Below, piece after piece: positions 6,595 through 12,945 of a stretch of DNA of 14,204 nucleotides. The notes beneath the pieces were generated by a model. It did no database searches. It saw nothing but the letters and a program-made list of their open reading frames with translations, and had not been told where the DNA came from. Source of the stretch: Clostridiales bacterium (GTDB lineage Bacteria; Bacillota_A; Clostridia; Oscillospirales; Oscillospiraceae); assembly GCA_019417795.1 (NCBI GenBank), contig DXUR01000036.1, positions 1 through 14,204 on the forward strand, read 5' to 3'. Made by a program: the position numbers and the translations under genes. Each line of letters starts with the position of its first letter. Position 1 is the first letter of the stretch.

Positions 6595-7236
6595 TCAGCG
6601 TGAGCTGAATTCGCCGGAAAGAATTTGCTGTGCCACCTTGCGCCGGATACGCTGCACAGCGTTGTCCACGGACTTCGCGCTTTTGCCCACTTCCAAGGCG
6701 ATTTCTCTGCAGGAAAGCCCGTCTAAATAGTACCCCAGGATCTTCGCTTCAAATTCGGACAACTGTTTCCGGACACCGGATAAGAGGGCTGCCGTATGCT
6801 CCCTGTCAATAAGGTCATCTTCAGGGTCGCGCTGCGCCAGATGATTGGTGCCAGAGGTGTAGGAATTGCTGTCAAAGTCGGGAGTATCCAGTGAGACCGA
6901 CTGGTTCAGCACCTGATGCTTCTCCCGTCCCGCGGAACGCAGAGCGGAATACAGTCGGCTTCGTATACAAATCTCGGCAAAGGTCCGGAATGAGGCATCC
7001 TTGTTGCCATTGAATTCCCGCACAGCCTTGATGAGCCCCAGCATTCCCTCCTGCGTCAGGTCCTCACTGTCACCGCCTGCCAGAAAATACGGGCGGGCAC
7101 AGGTGCGAACCAACCGGATATACCGGGCGGCTAAAATCTCCTCCGCCTGACGATTGCCTTCGGCAACCAGACGGCACAGCTCCTCATCGGTCAATGCTTC
7201 CGGGAAATTTAATTTTTCATTTGGAACTTTGCACAT
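6595..7236 (-). CDS. sigH: RNA polymerase sigma factor, sigma-H (Spo0H)-like
   Basis: A 213-residue sigma-70-family protein with region 2 and region 4 only. Region 2 (about 33-100) has the core-binding DLTQEGMLGLIKAVREF and SFRTFAEICIRSRLYSALR; REKHQVLNQSVSL (104-116) follows. Region 4 (about 150-203) has the helix-turn-helix LSCREIALEVGKSAKSVDNAVQRIRRKV (residues 174-201), very like the C-terminus of B. subtilis sigma-H (KSxDNAxQRxxRK). Sigma-H drives early stationary-phase and sporulation genes; whether this organism sporulates cannot be seen. The ATG at 7236 is the first start after an in-frame stop and has no clear ribosome site; the alternative TTG at codon 15 has none either. A consensus promoter ends six bases before the ATG. 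A zinc-ribbon gene follows in the operon. Confidence 0.88.
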   Translation of the reverse strand: MCKVPNEKLNFPEALTDEELCRLVAEGNRQAEEILAARYIRLVRTCARPYFLAGGDSEDLTQEGMLGLIKAVREFNGNKDASFRTFAEICIRSRLYSALRSAGREKHQVLNQSVSLDTPDFDSNSYTSGTNHLAQRDPEDDLIDREHTAALLSGVRKQLSEFEAKILGYYLDGLSCREIALEVGKSAKSVDNAVQRIRRKVAQQILSGEFSSR

Positions 7237-7241
7237 AACGT

Positions 7242-7271
7242 ATTATACCTATCTTGTAGCCGAAATGTCAA
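7242..7271 (-). promoter_or_regulatory. Consensus promoter abutting the sigma-factor start codon
   Basis: Minus strand: perfect -35 TTGACA (7271-7266), 18-nt spacer, perfect -10 TATAAT (7247-7242). Transcription would start at about 7236-7234, that is at or within one to two bases of the ATG (7236-7234), predicting a leaderless or nearly leaderless mRNA. Confidence 0.85.
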
Positions 7272-7367
7272 GCAAAATATAAAATTCTCGTGAATAAATC
7301 AGAAAATTTTTAGTGAAATTATGGAGAAAATCGTTTGCTTTAAGTTTTCTCTCCCACAATGACGCTT

Positions 7368-8429
7368 TTAAAAGGTCAATTGATCCATCAGCGGACCCGC
7401 TGCAGCGCCGCCGGGAATGGGCTTATGGAGGTGCTGATACGCCTTTTGCGTCACACACCGCCCCCGGGGAGTGCGGGTCAGGAACCCCAACTGCATGAGG
7501 TACGGCTCGTAAACGTCCTCCAGCGTCACGGACTCCTCGCCGATGGTGGCCGCCAGAGTCTCCAGCCCCACGGGGCCGCCGTTGTAGTTTTCGATGATGG
7601 CCGCCATCATCCGCCGGTCCACCGGGTCCAGCCCCAGATAGTCGATCTCCAGTGCGCAGAGGGCCTCGTCCGCCACCTGCTTGGTGATGACGCCGTCGGC
7701 CTTCACGTCCGCGAAGTCCCGCACCCGGCGGAGCATCCGGTTGGCGATCCGGGGCGTCCCCCGGCTGCGGCGGGCGATCTCGTAGGCGCCCTCCGGTACA
7801 ATATCACAGTTCAGAATTCCGGCGGAGCGGGTGACGATCTTCGACAGTTCCTCCGGGGTATACAGCTCCAGCCGCAGCGTCACGCCGAAGCGGTCCCGCA
7901 GGGGGGCCGACAACTGCCCCGCCCGGGTGGTGGCGCCGATCAGGGTGAAATGGGGCAGATCCAGCCGGATGGAGTTGGCCGACGGCCCCTTGCCTACGAT
8001 AATATCCAGAGCGTAGTCCTCCATGGCGGGGTACAGAATTTCCTCCACGGAACGGTTCAGCCGGTGGATCTCGTCCACAAATAGGATGTCTCCCTCGTTG
8101 AGGTTCGTCAGCAGCGCCGCCAGATCGCCGGGCTTTTCAATGGCCGGGCCGGAGGTGATGCGGATGTTGACCCCCATCTCCTGAGCGATGATGCCCGCCA
8201 GCGTGGTCTTGCCCAGTCCCGGCGGGCCGTGGAGCAGAACGTGGTCCAAAGATTCCTGCCGCTTCCGGGCGGCCTGAATGAAGATGCTCAGATTCTCCTT
8301 GGCCTTTTCCTGACCGATGTACTCCGCCAGGGTCTTGGGCCGCAGAGAGGATTCCTGGGCGTCCTCCGCCAGAAAGGTCTTGGCCACGATGGGCTCCTCG
8401 TAAATATCATTTCCAAAGTCGATGCTCAC
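7368..8429 (-). CDS. ruvB: Holliday junction branch migration ATPase RuvB
   Basis: A 353-residue AAA+ motor that forms hexameric rings and, with RuvA, drives branch migration of Holliday junctions. Motifs: Walker [10 protein letters not shown] (68-76), Walker B DEIH (119-122), sensor 1 GATTRAG (165-171), arginine-finger region RDRFG (178-182), sensor 2 RGTPRIANR (223-231), and a C-terminal winged helix (about 262-340) ending in TPRGRCVT. The first residue is encoded by GTG (8429-8427), with an AGGGAAG ribosome site that overlaps the stop of the preceding small ORF. It is the last gene of ruvC-ruvA-orf64-ruvB. I see no convincing terminator in the 131 nt after it, so some read-through into the sigma-factor unit is possible. 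Confidence 0.98.
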   Translation of the reverse strand: MSIDFGNDIYEEPIVAKTFLAEDAQESSLRPKTLAEYIGQEKAKENLSIFIQAARKRQESLDHVLLHGPPGLGKTTLAGIIAQEMGVNIRITSGPAIEKPGDLAALLTNLNEGDILFVDEIHRLNRSVEEILYPAMEDYALDIIVGKGPSANSIRLDLPHFTLIGATTRAGQLSAPLRDRFGVTLRLELYTPEELSKIVTRSAGILNCDIVPEGAYEIARRSRGTPRIANRMLRRVRDFADVKADGVITKQVADEALCALEIDYLGLDPVDRRMMAAIIENYNGGPVGLETLAATIGEESVTLEDVYEPYLMQLGFLTRTPRGRCVTQKAYQHLHKPIPGGAAAGPLMDQLTF

Positions 8430-8441
8430 AGCTTCACTTCC

Positions 8442-8636
8442 CTATGCCGTCAAATTCATGCCCAGGATACAGGCCGCCATCACTGCCAGGCATACCATCA
8501 GCGCAATGGTCACCGCCCGCATGGCGCCGCGCCTGGCATCCCGCAGCGTCCACATAACAAGCACCGCGCACAGCGCCGCAGCAGTAATGCCCGCGATCGC
8601 GCCTACACTGTAAAACAGTCCATGCAGATTGCCCAT
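8442..8636 (-). CDS. Small two-TM membrane protein between ruvA and ruvB
   Basis: A 64-residue protein I do not recognise. Two hydrophobic helices, about residues 9-29 and 42-60, flank a basic loop (LRDARRGAMR, 31-40). By the positive-inside rule the loop is cytoplasmic and both ends face outward. Evidence that it is real: its ATG overlaps the ruvA stop as TAATG, its stop lies 12 nt before the ruvB GTG, and the ruvB ribosome site begins right at its TAG, so it is wired into a translationally coupled operon. Composition is rich in Ala, Met, Val and Leu, with single cysteines in both helices (23, 49) and one more at 56. There is no catalytic motif. A role in DNA repair is not implied by sequence alone. 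Confidence 0.72.
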   Translation of the reverse strand: MGNLHGLFYSVGAIAGITAAALCAVLVMWTLRDARRGAMRAVTIALMVCLAVMAACILGMNLTA

Positions 8637-9241
8637 TACTTCACCATTTTTTTCAGGCTCTGGCGGATGATCTCCTCCAACGGCAGATTCTCCACATCCA
8701 CACCCTTGAGGGCCATCTGCACCTCTTGCGTGGAATAGCCCAGCACCGCCAGCGCCGCGGCAGCCTCGGTGGCCTTACTGGTAAACACGGCGGGGACCGC
8801 CGCGCCCTTTCCGCCGGAGAAATCCAGTCCGGAGGCGGTCTCCTTCGCCATTTTGTCCTTCAATTCCAAAATGATCCGCTGGGCGATCTTTTTGCCGATG
8901 CCCTGGGCCGCCGTCAGGGACTTGGCGTCCTCCGTGACGATGGCCATGGCCAGACCCTCCGGCGTGTTGGCGGAAAGGATGGCCAGCGCCGCCTTGGGTC
9001 CCACACCGGACACCCCCAGCAGCAGCTTGAAGCTGTTCAGCTCGTTCTGGGTGGCAAAGCCGTAGAGATCAAAGATGCTCTCTCCCACGTTCAGGTAGGT
9101 GTAGAGCTTCTTCTTTTCCCCCTTTTTCAGCTGGGAGAGGGTGTTATTGGTGGTCATGCAGGCGTATCCCACGCCGCCGCAGTCGATGACGGCCAGCCCC
9201 GGCAGGATCTCCGCCACGGTGCCGTCCAGATAGTAAAACAT
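8636..9241 (-). CDS. ruvA: Holliday junction branch migration protein RuvA
   Basis: A 201-residue, full-length RuvA. It binds the four-way junction as a tetramer and loads RuvB. Domain I is the OB fold (1-62, starting MFYYLDGTVAEI). Domain II has two helix-hairpin-helix motifs: LLLGVSGVGPKAALAILS (73-90) and LTAAQGIGKKIAQRIILELK (109-128). A flexible linker (about 131-155, Gly/Ala rich) leads to domain III (about 156-200), which contacts RuvB. An AAGGAG ribosome site overlaps the ruvC stop 12 nt upstream. The stop overlaps the start of a small membrane ORF by one base. Confidence 0.98.
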   Translation of the reverse strand: MFYYLDGTVAEILPGLAVIDCGGVGYACMTTNNTLSQLKKGEKKKLYTYLNVGESIFDLYGFATQNELNSFKLLLGVSGVGPKAALAILSANTPEGLAMAIVTEDAKSLTAAQGIGKKIAQRIILELKDKMAKETASGLDFSGGKGAAVPAVFTSKATEAAAALAVLGYSTQEVQMALKGVDVENLPLEEIIRQSLKKMVK

Positions 9242-9253
9242 ACGGTTTTCTCC

Positions 9254-9763
9254 TTATACAGTTTCCTTCTCCGGCTTGATCTGCGGGAGCCGTGAAGTAG
9301 AACTCCTTGCGTGGCATAACGCCAGCGCCAGCGCATCGGCGGCGTCATCGGGCCGTGGTGTTTTCGCCAATTTCAGCAGCCGCTTGGTCATATCCATGAC
9401 CTGCCGCTTCTCCGCCTTGCCGTAGCCGGTGACAGCCATCTTCACCTGCCCCGGCGTGTACTCAAACAGCGGGATGCCGCACCGCTCCGCGGCGCACAGC
9501 AGCACCCCACGGCCATGGGCCACGGCGATGCCGGTGGTGATATTCGTGTTGAAGAACAGCTCCTCCACGGAGATCACATCCGGCTTCAGCTGGCCGATAA
9601 GCTCCTCCATGTCCCGGTCGATCTGGTAGAGCCGTTTGGACAGAGGCAGCCCCGCCGGGGTGGTGATGGCCCCATAGGTCACCATTCTGTATTGTGCCCG
9701 CTCCCCTTCGATCAGCCCAAAGCCGATGGTGGCGTAGCCGGGGTCGATGCCTAAGATCCGCAC
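9254..9763 (-). CDS. ruvC: Crossover junction endodeoxyribonuclease RuvC
   Basis: A 169-residue RNase H-fold resolvase that cuts Holliday junctions symmetrically. The four acidic catalytic residues are in place: Asp7 in GIDPG, Glu67 in SVEELFF, and Asp140 and Asp143 in DDAADALALA. The NTNITTGIAVAHGRG block (72-86) and TPGQVKMAVTGYGKAEKRQV (103-122) are typical. The start is GTG (9763-9761), with a GAGGG ribosome site 5 nt upstream. It is the first gene of the ruvCAB operon, with a promoter at 9794-9822, and is divergent from the VanX-like gene. The C-terminal tail (from about residue 152) is slightly longer than in E. coli alignments and polar. Confidence 0.97.
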   Translation of the reverse strand: MRILGIDPGYATIGFGLIEGERAQYRMVTYGAITTPAGLPLSKRLYQIDRDMEELIGQLKPDVISVEELFFNTNITTGIAVAHGRGVLLCAAERCGIPLFEYTPGQVKMAVTGYGKAEKRQVMDMTKRLLKLAKTPRPDDAADALALALCHARSSTSRLPQIKPEKETV

Positions 9764-9793
9764 AGTGTCCCTCTTTTCTTCTCAATTAAAAAT

Positions 9794-9822
9794 AGTATAG
9801 CAAACTTGCCGCCAAACCGCAA
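9794..9822 (-). promoter_or_regulatory. Promoter of the ruvC-ruvA-orf64-ruvB operon
   Basis: Minus strand: -35 TTGCGG (9822-9817), 17-nt spacer, -10 TATACT (9799-9794) preceded by TGC (extended -10). Predicted start near 9787, leader about 24 nt. I see no LexA-type operator (CGAAC-N4-GTTCG) overlapping it, so SOS control is not supported by sequence. Confidence 0.8.
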
Positions 9823-9863
9823 CAAGAAAAACAGATGTTCGATAATTTCTGTAAGATTCCGGC

Positions 9864-9892
9864 TTGCATCCGCAGGGGCGGTATGATACCAT
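9864..9892 (+). promoter_or_regulatory. Weak promoter candidate for the vanX-like/ruvX/chr operon
   Basis: Plus strand: TTGCAT (9864-9869), 17-nt spacer, TACCAT (9887-9892). An overlapping TATGAT (9882-9887) is a better -10 but lacks a well-placed -35. The perfect short repeat GGTAT-G-ATACC (9880-9890) covers this -10 region and could be an operator. Low confidence. Confidence 0.35.
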
Positions 9893-9923
9893 GTAAAAAA
9901 TGTGTGAAAGGGCGGTGAAGCAG

Positions 9924-10679
9924 GTGCATCGGCATTGGTTGCCCCTCAGTTTGTCCCTCCTATGCTGGCTTGTTGGCTGCAGCGCTTTTCAGGAATCTCC
10001 CATGCCGTCAACGCCGGAACCGTCTCTGGAAGCACCGGCCGACCCGCTCCCCGCGCCCGCCGCGTCAGGAGACGGCGCCGAGGCGGAGCCGGACGAGGGC
10101 TCCGAGCCTGCCGAGGTAACAGAGTCGATCCCCGCACCGGAGGACTTTGTCCGTGTGGCGGACTGGATCCCTGATATATACACAGACCTGCGCTACGCCG
10201 CCGACAACAACTTCACCGGACAGGCCATCTATGATTTTTCAGACGCCTACCTTCGGTACGGTACGGTGCAGAAGCTGGTGGCGGCACAGGAGACCATTGC
10301 GGAAAGCGGCTGTTCCCTGCTGATCTGGGACGCCTTCCGCCCTGCTTCCGCGCAGTTCCGGCTCTGGGAGATCTGTCCGGATCCCGCTTATGTGGCAAAC
10401 CCGGAAAAGGGCTTTTCCTCGCACAGTCGGGGAAACACCGTTGACGTGACGCTGGTCACCACCGACGGTCAGCCCGTGGACATGCCCACGGACTTTGATG
10501 ATTTCACCGCTCTGGCAGACCGGGATTACAGCGATGTCGGAGATACTGCCGCCGCAAACGCCCGCCTGTTGGAAAGCGCCATGACGGCTGCGGGCTTCCG
10601 CCCCTATTCCGCCGAGTGGTGGCACTATTCGGACACTCAGTCCTATCCTGTGGATAAACAATTCATCCCCCTATCATAA
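9924..10679 (+). CDS. VanX-type D-alanyl-D-alanine dipeptidase, predicted lipoprotein
   Basis: An M15D zinc peptidase. The VanX/DdpX family hydrolyses the D-Ala-D-Ala dipeptide. Numbered from the GTG at 9924 (251 residues): a short signal with lipobox LVGC (lipid-anchored Cys19), a Pro/Glu/Ala-rich spacer (about 25-72), then the catalytic domain with RYAADNNFTG (90-99), Arg139 in DAFRP, zinc ligands His167 and Asp174 in SSHSRGNTVD, and Glu231 plus His234 in EWWHY. All key residues are present. An upstream in-frame ATG (9900, +8 residues) has no ribosome site, while GGCGGTGA precedes the GTG; the start remains uncertain. Unlike cytosolic VanX of resistance clusters, this one is predicted to sit outside the membrane, and no vanH/vanA genes are near. 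It leads an operon with ruvX and chr genes (11-nt gap). Confidence 0.88.
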   Translation: MHRHWLPLSLSLLCWLVGCSAFQESPMPSTPEPSLEAPADPLPAPAASGDGAEAEPDEGSEPAEVTESIPAPEDFVRVADWIPDIYTDLRYAADNNFTGQAIYDFSDAYLRYGTVQKLVAAQETIAESGCSLLIWDAFRPASAQFRLWEICPDPAYVANPEKGFSSHSRGNTVDVTLVTTDGQPVDMPTDFDDFTALADRDYSDVGDTAAANARLLESAMTAAGFRPYSAEWWHYSDTQSYPVDKQFIPLS

Positions 10680-10690
10680 GGAGTTACACT

Positions 10691-11107
10691 ATGCGCATTA
10701 TGGCAATCGACTACGGCGACGCCCATACCGGCATCGCCATTTCTGACCCCACCGGCCTGCTGGCCGGGTTCACCACCGTGATCAACAGCCGTCGGCAGGA
10801 GGTCGTGGTGGAACAGGTAACACTTTTAGCCAAGGAACACGGCGCGGAGGAACTGGTCCTGGGCCATCCCGTGAATATGGACGGCACTCTGGGACCCCGC
10901 TCCGAGAAGGCAAAGGCCATGAAGGTGCTGCTGGAGGAGGCCACGGCCCTGCCGGTGGTCCTCTGGGATGAGCGCCGCACCACCATCGACGCCCACAACA
11001 TCCTCTTCAACAGCGGCAAGAACGCCAAACAGCGGAAGAAGGTAGTGGACGCTGTGGCGGCCTCTCTGATCTTGGAGGGGTATCTCACCTTTAAGAAAAG
11101 CCATTGA
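10691..11107 (+). CDS. ruvX: Pre-16S rRNA nuclease / Holliday junction resolvase-like protein RuvX (YqgF)
   Basis: A 138-residue YqgF protein, full length. The family has an RNase H fold and is linked to 5' maturation of 16S rRNA; junction resolution has also been proposed. Motifs: AIDYGDAHTGIAISD (5-19) with Asp7, LGHPVNMDGTLGPR (57-70), WDERRTT (92-98) with Glu94, and VVDAVAASLIL (118-128) with Asp120, giving the acidic triad. One variation: the usual Arg after YGD is Ala11-His12. An AAGGAG ribosome site spans the stop of the VanX-like gene, 11 nt upstream. The next gene follows after 12 nt. Confidence 0.96.
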   Translation: MRIMAIDYGDAHTGIAISDPTGLLAGFTTVINSRRQEVVVEQVTLLAKEHGAEELVLGHPVNMDGTLGPRSEKAKAMKVLLEEATALPVVLWDERRTTIDAHNILFNSGKNAKQRKKVVDAVAASLILEGYLTFKKSH

Positions 11108-11119
11108 GGAGGCATATCC

Positions 11120-11704
11120 GTGGAATCTGAGGCGCAGCGGTCCCCTTCCCAATGCAGCCGGGCATTGGAACTGTTTTTGTATTTTTTTAAAATTGGCTTT
11201 TACACCTTTGGCGGCGGCTGGTCCATCGTAGCCCAGATCCAGCAGGAATATGTGCAGAGCAAAGGCTGGATCACCGACGAGGACCTGCTGGACATCACCA
11301 GCGTGGGCCGCAGTCTGCCGGGGCTGATGATCGGCAATGTGTCCTATCTGTTCGGCTATCATGTGGCGGGCTTTCCCGGCGCCCTCGCCTGTCTGCTGGG
11401 GATCTCCCTGCCCTCGCTCATTGTTCTGACGGTCGTGACCTGGTGCTATACTCAGGTAAAGGATAGCCTGTATGTCAGCCGGGCCATGACCGGCGTCCGG
11501 GCCGCCGTAGCGCCTGTTGTGGCTTCTGCGGCCTTGAAGCTGCGGAAGGCGGCGTTGACAGACCGGGCAGGGTATGTCTTTCTTTTTCTGGCCTTCGCCC
11601 TGTACCTGTTCGGCGGACTGAGCTGCATTCTCATCGTACTCATTAGCGGATTTTTAGGCTGGCTGCTGTCCGTCTGGCATTGCCGGAAGGGAGGCCGCTC
11701 ATGA
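11120..11704 (+). CDS. Chromate transporter family protein, N-terminal-type half (short-chain CHR)
   Basis: A 194-residue half-size ChrA (PF02417) with about six hydrophobic segments. The signature FKIGFYTFGGG (23-33) is followed by GWITDEDLLDI (49-59) and a SLPGLMIGN block (65-73) where many relatives have PGP. Long ChrA proteins fuse two such halves; short ones work as pairs, for example YwrB and YwrA of B. subtilis. The family is named for chromate efflux, but the natural substrate in gut Clostridia is not known. The start is GTG with GGAGG 7 nt upstream. The stop overlaps the next gene as ATGA, supporting joint function. Confidence 0.9.
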   Translation: MESEAQRSPSQCSRALELFLYFFKIGFYTFGGGWSIVAQIQQEYVQSKGWITDEDLLDITSVGRSLPGLMIGNVSYLFGYHVAGFPGALACLLGISLPSLIVLTVVTWCYTQVKDSLYVSRAMTGVRAAVAPVVASAALKLRKAALTDRAGYVFLFLAFALYLFGGLSCILIVLISGFLGWLLSVWHCRKGGRS

Positions 11705-12234
11705 TCCTCCTTGAACTGTTCTGGTCCTTCTGCAAAATCGGCTTTACCAGCTTCGGCGGACTGAGTATGGTCCCCCTCATCAACAGTGAAATGCTGTCCC
11801 ACGGCTGGATGACCCTTTCCGAGGTCAGCGACATTGTTGCCATTGCGGAAATGACGCCCGGCCCGCTGGGGCTGAACTGCGCCACCTTTGCTGGAACCCG
11901 TGTGGCGGGACTGGCCGGGGCCGTCTCCGCCAGTTTGGGGGTCCTGTCCCCCACCCTGCTGATCTGCGCGGCTGCCGCCGTCATGTTTGAAAAATTCCGG
12001 GAATCCGATTTCATGAAGAAAGTGATGTACGGTATTCGCCCCGCCTGTTTGGGCCTGATCATAGCGGTAGTCTGCTCATTGACCGCAACCAACTACACGA
12101 ACGCCGCAGGCAGCATCAGTTACGGTGCGGCTCTGATTGGCGTGGCCGCCACGGTCCTGCTGCTGAAATTTAAGATCAGCATCCCCAAGGTGATCCTGCT
12201 CTCCGCCGTTTTGGGACTGTTCCTGACCCGTTGA
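11701..12234 (+). CDS. Chromate transporter family protein, C-terminal-type half (short-chain CHR)
   Basis: A 177-residue half-size ChrA, partner of the preceding gene. FCKIGFTSFGG (10-20), GWMTLSEVSDIVAIAEMTPGPLG (35-57; PGP 53-55) and GTRVAGLAGA (65-74) are typical. About six membrane segments are predicted. A TTG 21 nt upstream extends the frame, but the GGGAGG ribosome site lies between it and the ATG at 11701, so the ATG is chosen. It overlaps the upstream gene by four bases (ATGA). The two halves differ clearly in sequence, so they are an old paralogous pair and not a recent duplication. A bidirectional terminator follows within 10 nt. Confidence 0.9.
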   Translation: MILLELFWSFCKIGFTSFGGLSMVPLINSEMLSHGWMTLSEVSDIVAIAEMTPGPLGLNCATFAGTRVAGLAGAVSASLGVLSPTLLICAAAAVMFEKFRESDFMKKVMYGIRPACLGLIIAVVCSLTATNYTNAAGSISYGAALIGVAATVLLLKFKISIPKVILLSAVLGLFLTR

Positions 12235-12239
12235 CGCAC

Positions 12240-12274
12240 AAAAAACCAGCATGGAGCGCTGCTCCATGCTGGTT
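12240..12274. terminator. Bidirectional terminator between chr pair and phosphoribosyltransferase gene
   Basis: Perfect 14-bp stem: 12244-12257 pairs with 12261-12274, loop GCT. On the minus strand it runs into six T (12245-12240); on the plus strand it is followed by CTTTTC. It lies between convergent stops at 12234 and 12289. Confidence 0.92.
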
Positions 12275-12288
12275 CTTTTCAATCTGTA

Positions 12289-12849
12289 TCAGTCCTTCAC
12301 GGTGCCGTCCGCATTGAACAGCGGCAGCTTTTTCAGGAACTTGATGTCCGTGCGGTCTGCCGCGTCGCCCTCGGCCAGTACGGCAACCTTGCCGGTGACT
12401 ACGCCGCCGGCCTCCTGCACCAAGGCCTCCATAGCCTTCAGAGAGCCGCCGGTGGAAATCACGTCATCCATGATCAGGATGCGCTTGCCCCGGATCAGGT
12501 CCGCATCGTCCCGGCCCAGAAAAAGCTTCTGCGTACCGGCGGTGGTGATGGAGTGGTCCTCCACATGGATGGGGTCCGGCATATAGGCCTTGGCACCCTT
12601 GCGGGCGATAAAATACTTGGCAGCGCCGGACTGGCGGGCCATCTCATGGATCAGCGGGATGCTCTTGGCCTCAGCAGTAAAGATATAATCATAGCTGTCG
12701 GCGGGCACCAGCTTCAAAAGCTCCCGTGCGCAGGCCACAGTCAGCTCTGCGTCACCAAAGCAGATAAATGCGCCGATATACAGGTCATCCGTTACCTTGC
12801 AGATAGGCAGTTCTCTCTTCAAGCCTGCCACTTCGATGGGATATGTCAT
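12289..12849 (-). CDS. Type I phosphoribosyltransferase, adenine phosphoribosyltransferase-like
   Basis: A 186-residue type I PRTase. The PRPP-binding motif ILIMDDVISTGGS (124-136) is intact, with the acidic pair Asp128-Asp129. FTAEAKSIPLIHEMAR (57-72) and a YFIARKGAKAYM block (79-90) resemble the adenine/xanthine phosphoribosyltransferase group. Such enzymes join a purine base and PRPP to a nucleotide in salvage; a regulatory, PurR-like role is less likely because there is no N-terminal DNA-binding domain. The exact base is not decided by sequence. Ribosome site GAGGAGG lies 8 nt before the ATG. It has its own promoter, which begins right at the stop of the upstream PPTase gene. Confidence 0.85.
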   Translation of the reverse strand: MTYPIEVAGLKRELPICKVTDDLYIGAFICFGDAELTVACARELLKLVPADSYDYIFTAEAKSIPLIHEMARQSGAAKYFIARKGAKAYMPDPIHVEDHSITTAGTQKLFLGRDDADLIRGKRILIMDDVISTGGSLKAMEALVQEAGGVVTGKVAVLAEGDAADRTDIKFLKKLPLFNADGTVKD

Positions 12850-12913
12850 CGTGATTGCCTCCTCATTTTCCTGTCTGAAACGATCCCGCGTTTGATTGTG
12901 TTTAACCTTATTT

Positions 12914-12941
12914 ATTATATCGAATACACATCAAAAGTCAA
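12914..12941 (-). promoter_or_regulatory. Promoter of the phosphoribosyltransferase gene
   Basis: Minus strand: -35 TTGACT (12941-12936), 16-nt spacer, perfect -10 TATAAT (12919-12914). Predicted start near 12907, giving a leader of about 57 nt. The -35 starts 4 nt past the PPTase stop codon. I saw no purine-riboswitch fold in this short leader. Confidence 0.85.
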
Positions 12942-12945
12942 GCTG

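Noticed and set aside
9794..9822. SOS (LexA) box in front of ruvC
   Set aside because: Searched for CGAAC-N4-GTTCG-like sequence around the promoter and found none. GATGTTCGATAA near 9834 is only a half-site at best.
9924..10679. Part of a vancomycin-resistance cluster
   Set aside because: Only the VanX-like domain is present. No vanH, ligase, or two-component genes lie nearby, and the protein is predicted to be exported.
12850..12913. Purine riboswitch or PyrR/PurR-type leader for the phosphoribosyltransferase
   Set aside because: The leader is under 65 nt and lacks the conserved junction and loop elements of a purine riboswitch; no terminator hairpin is present.
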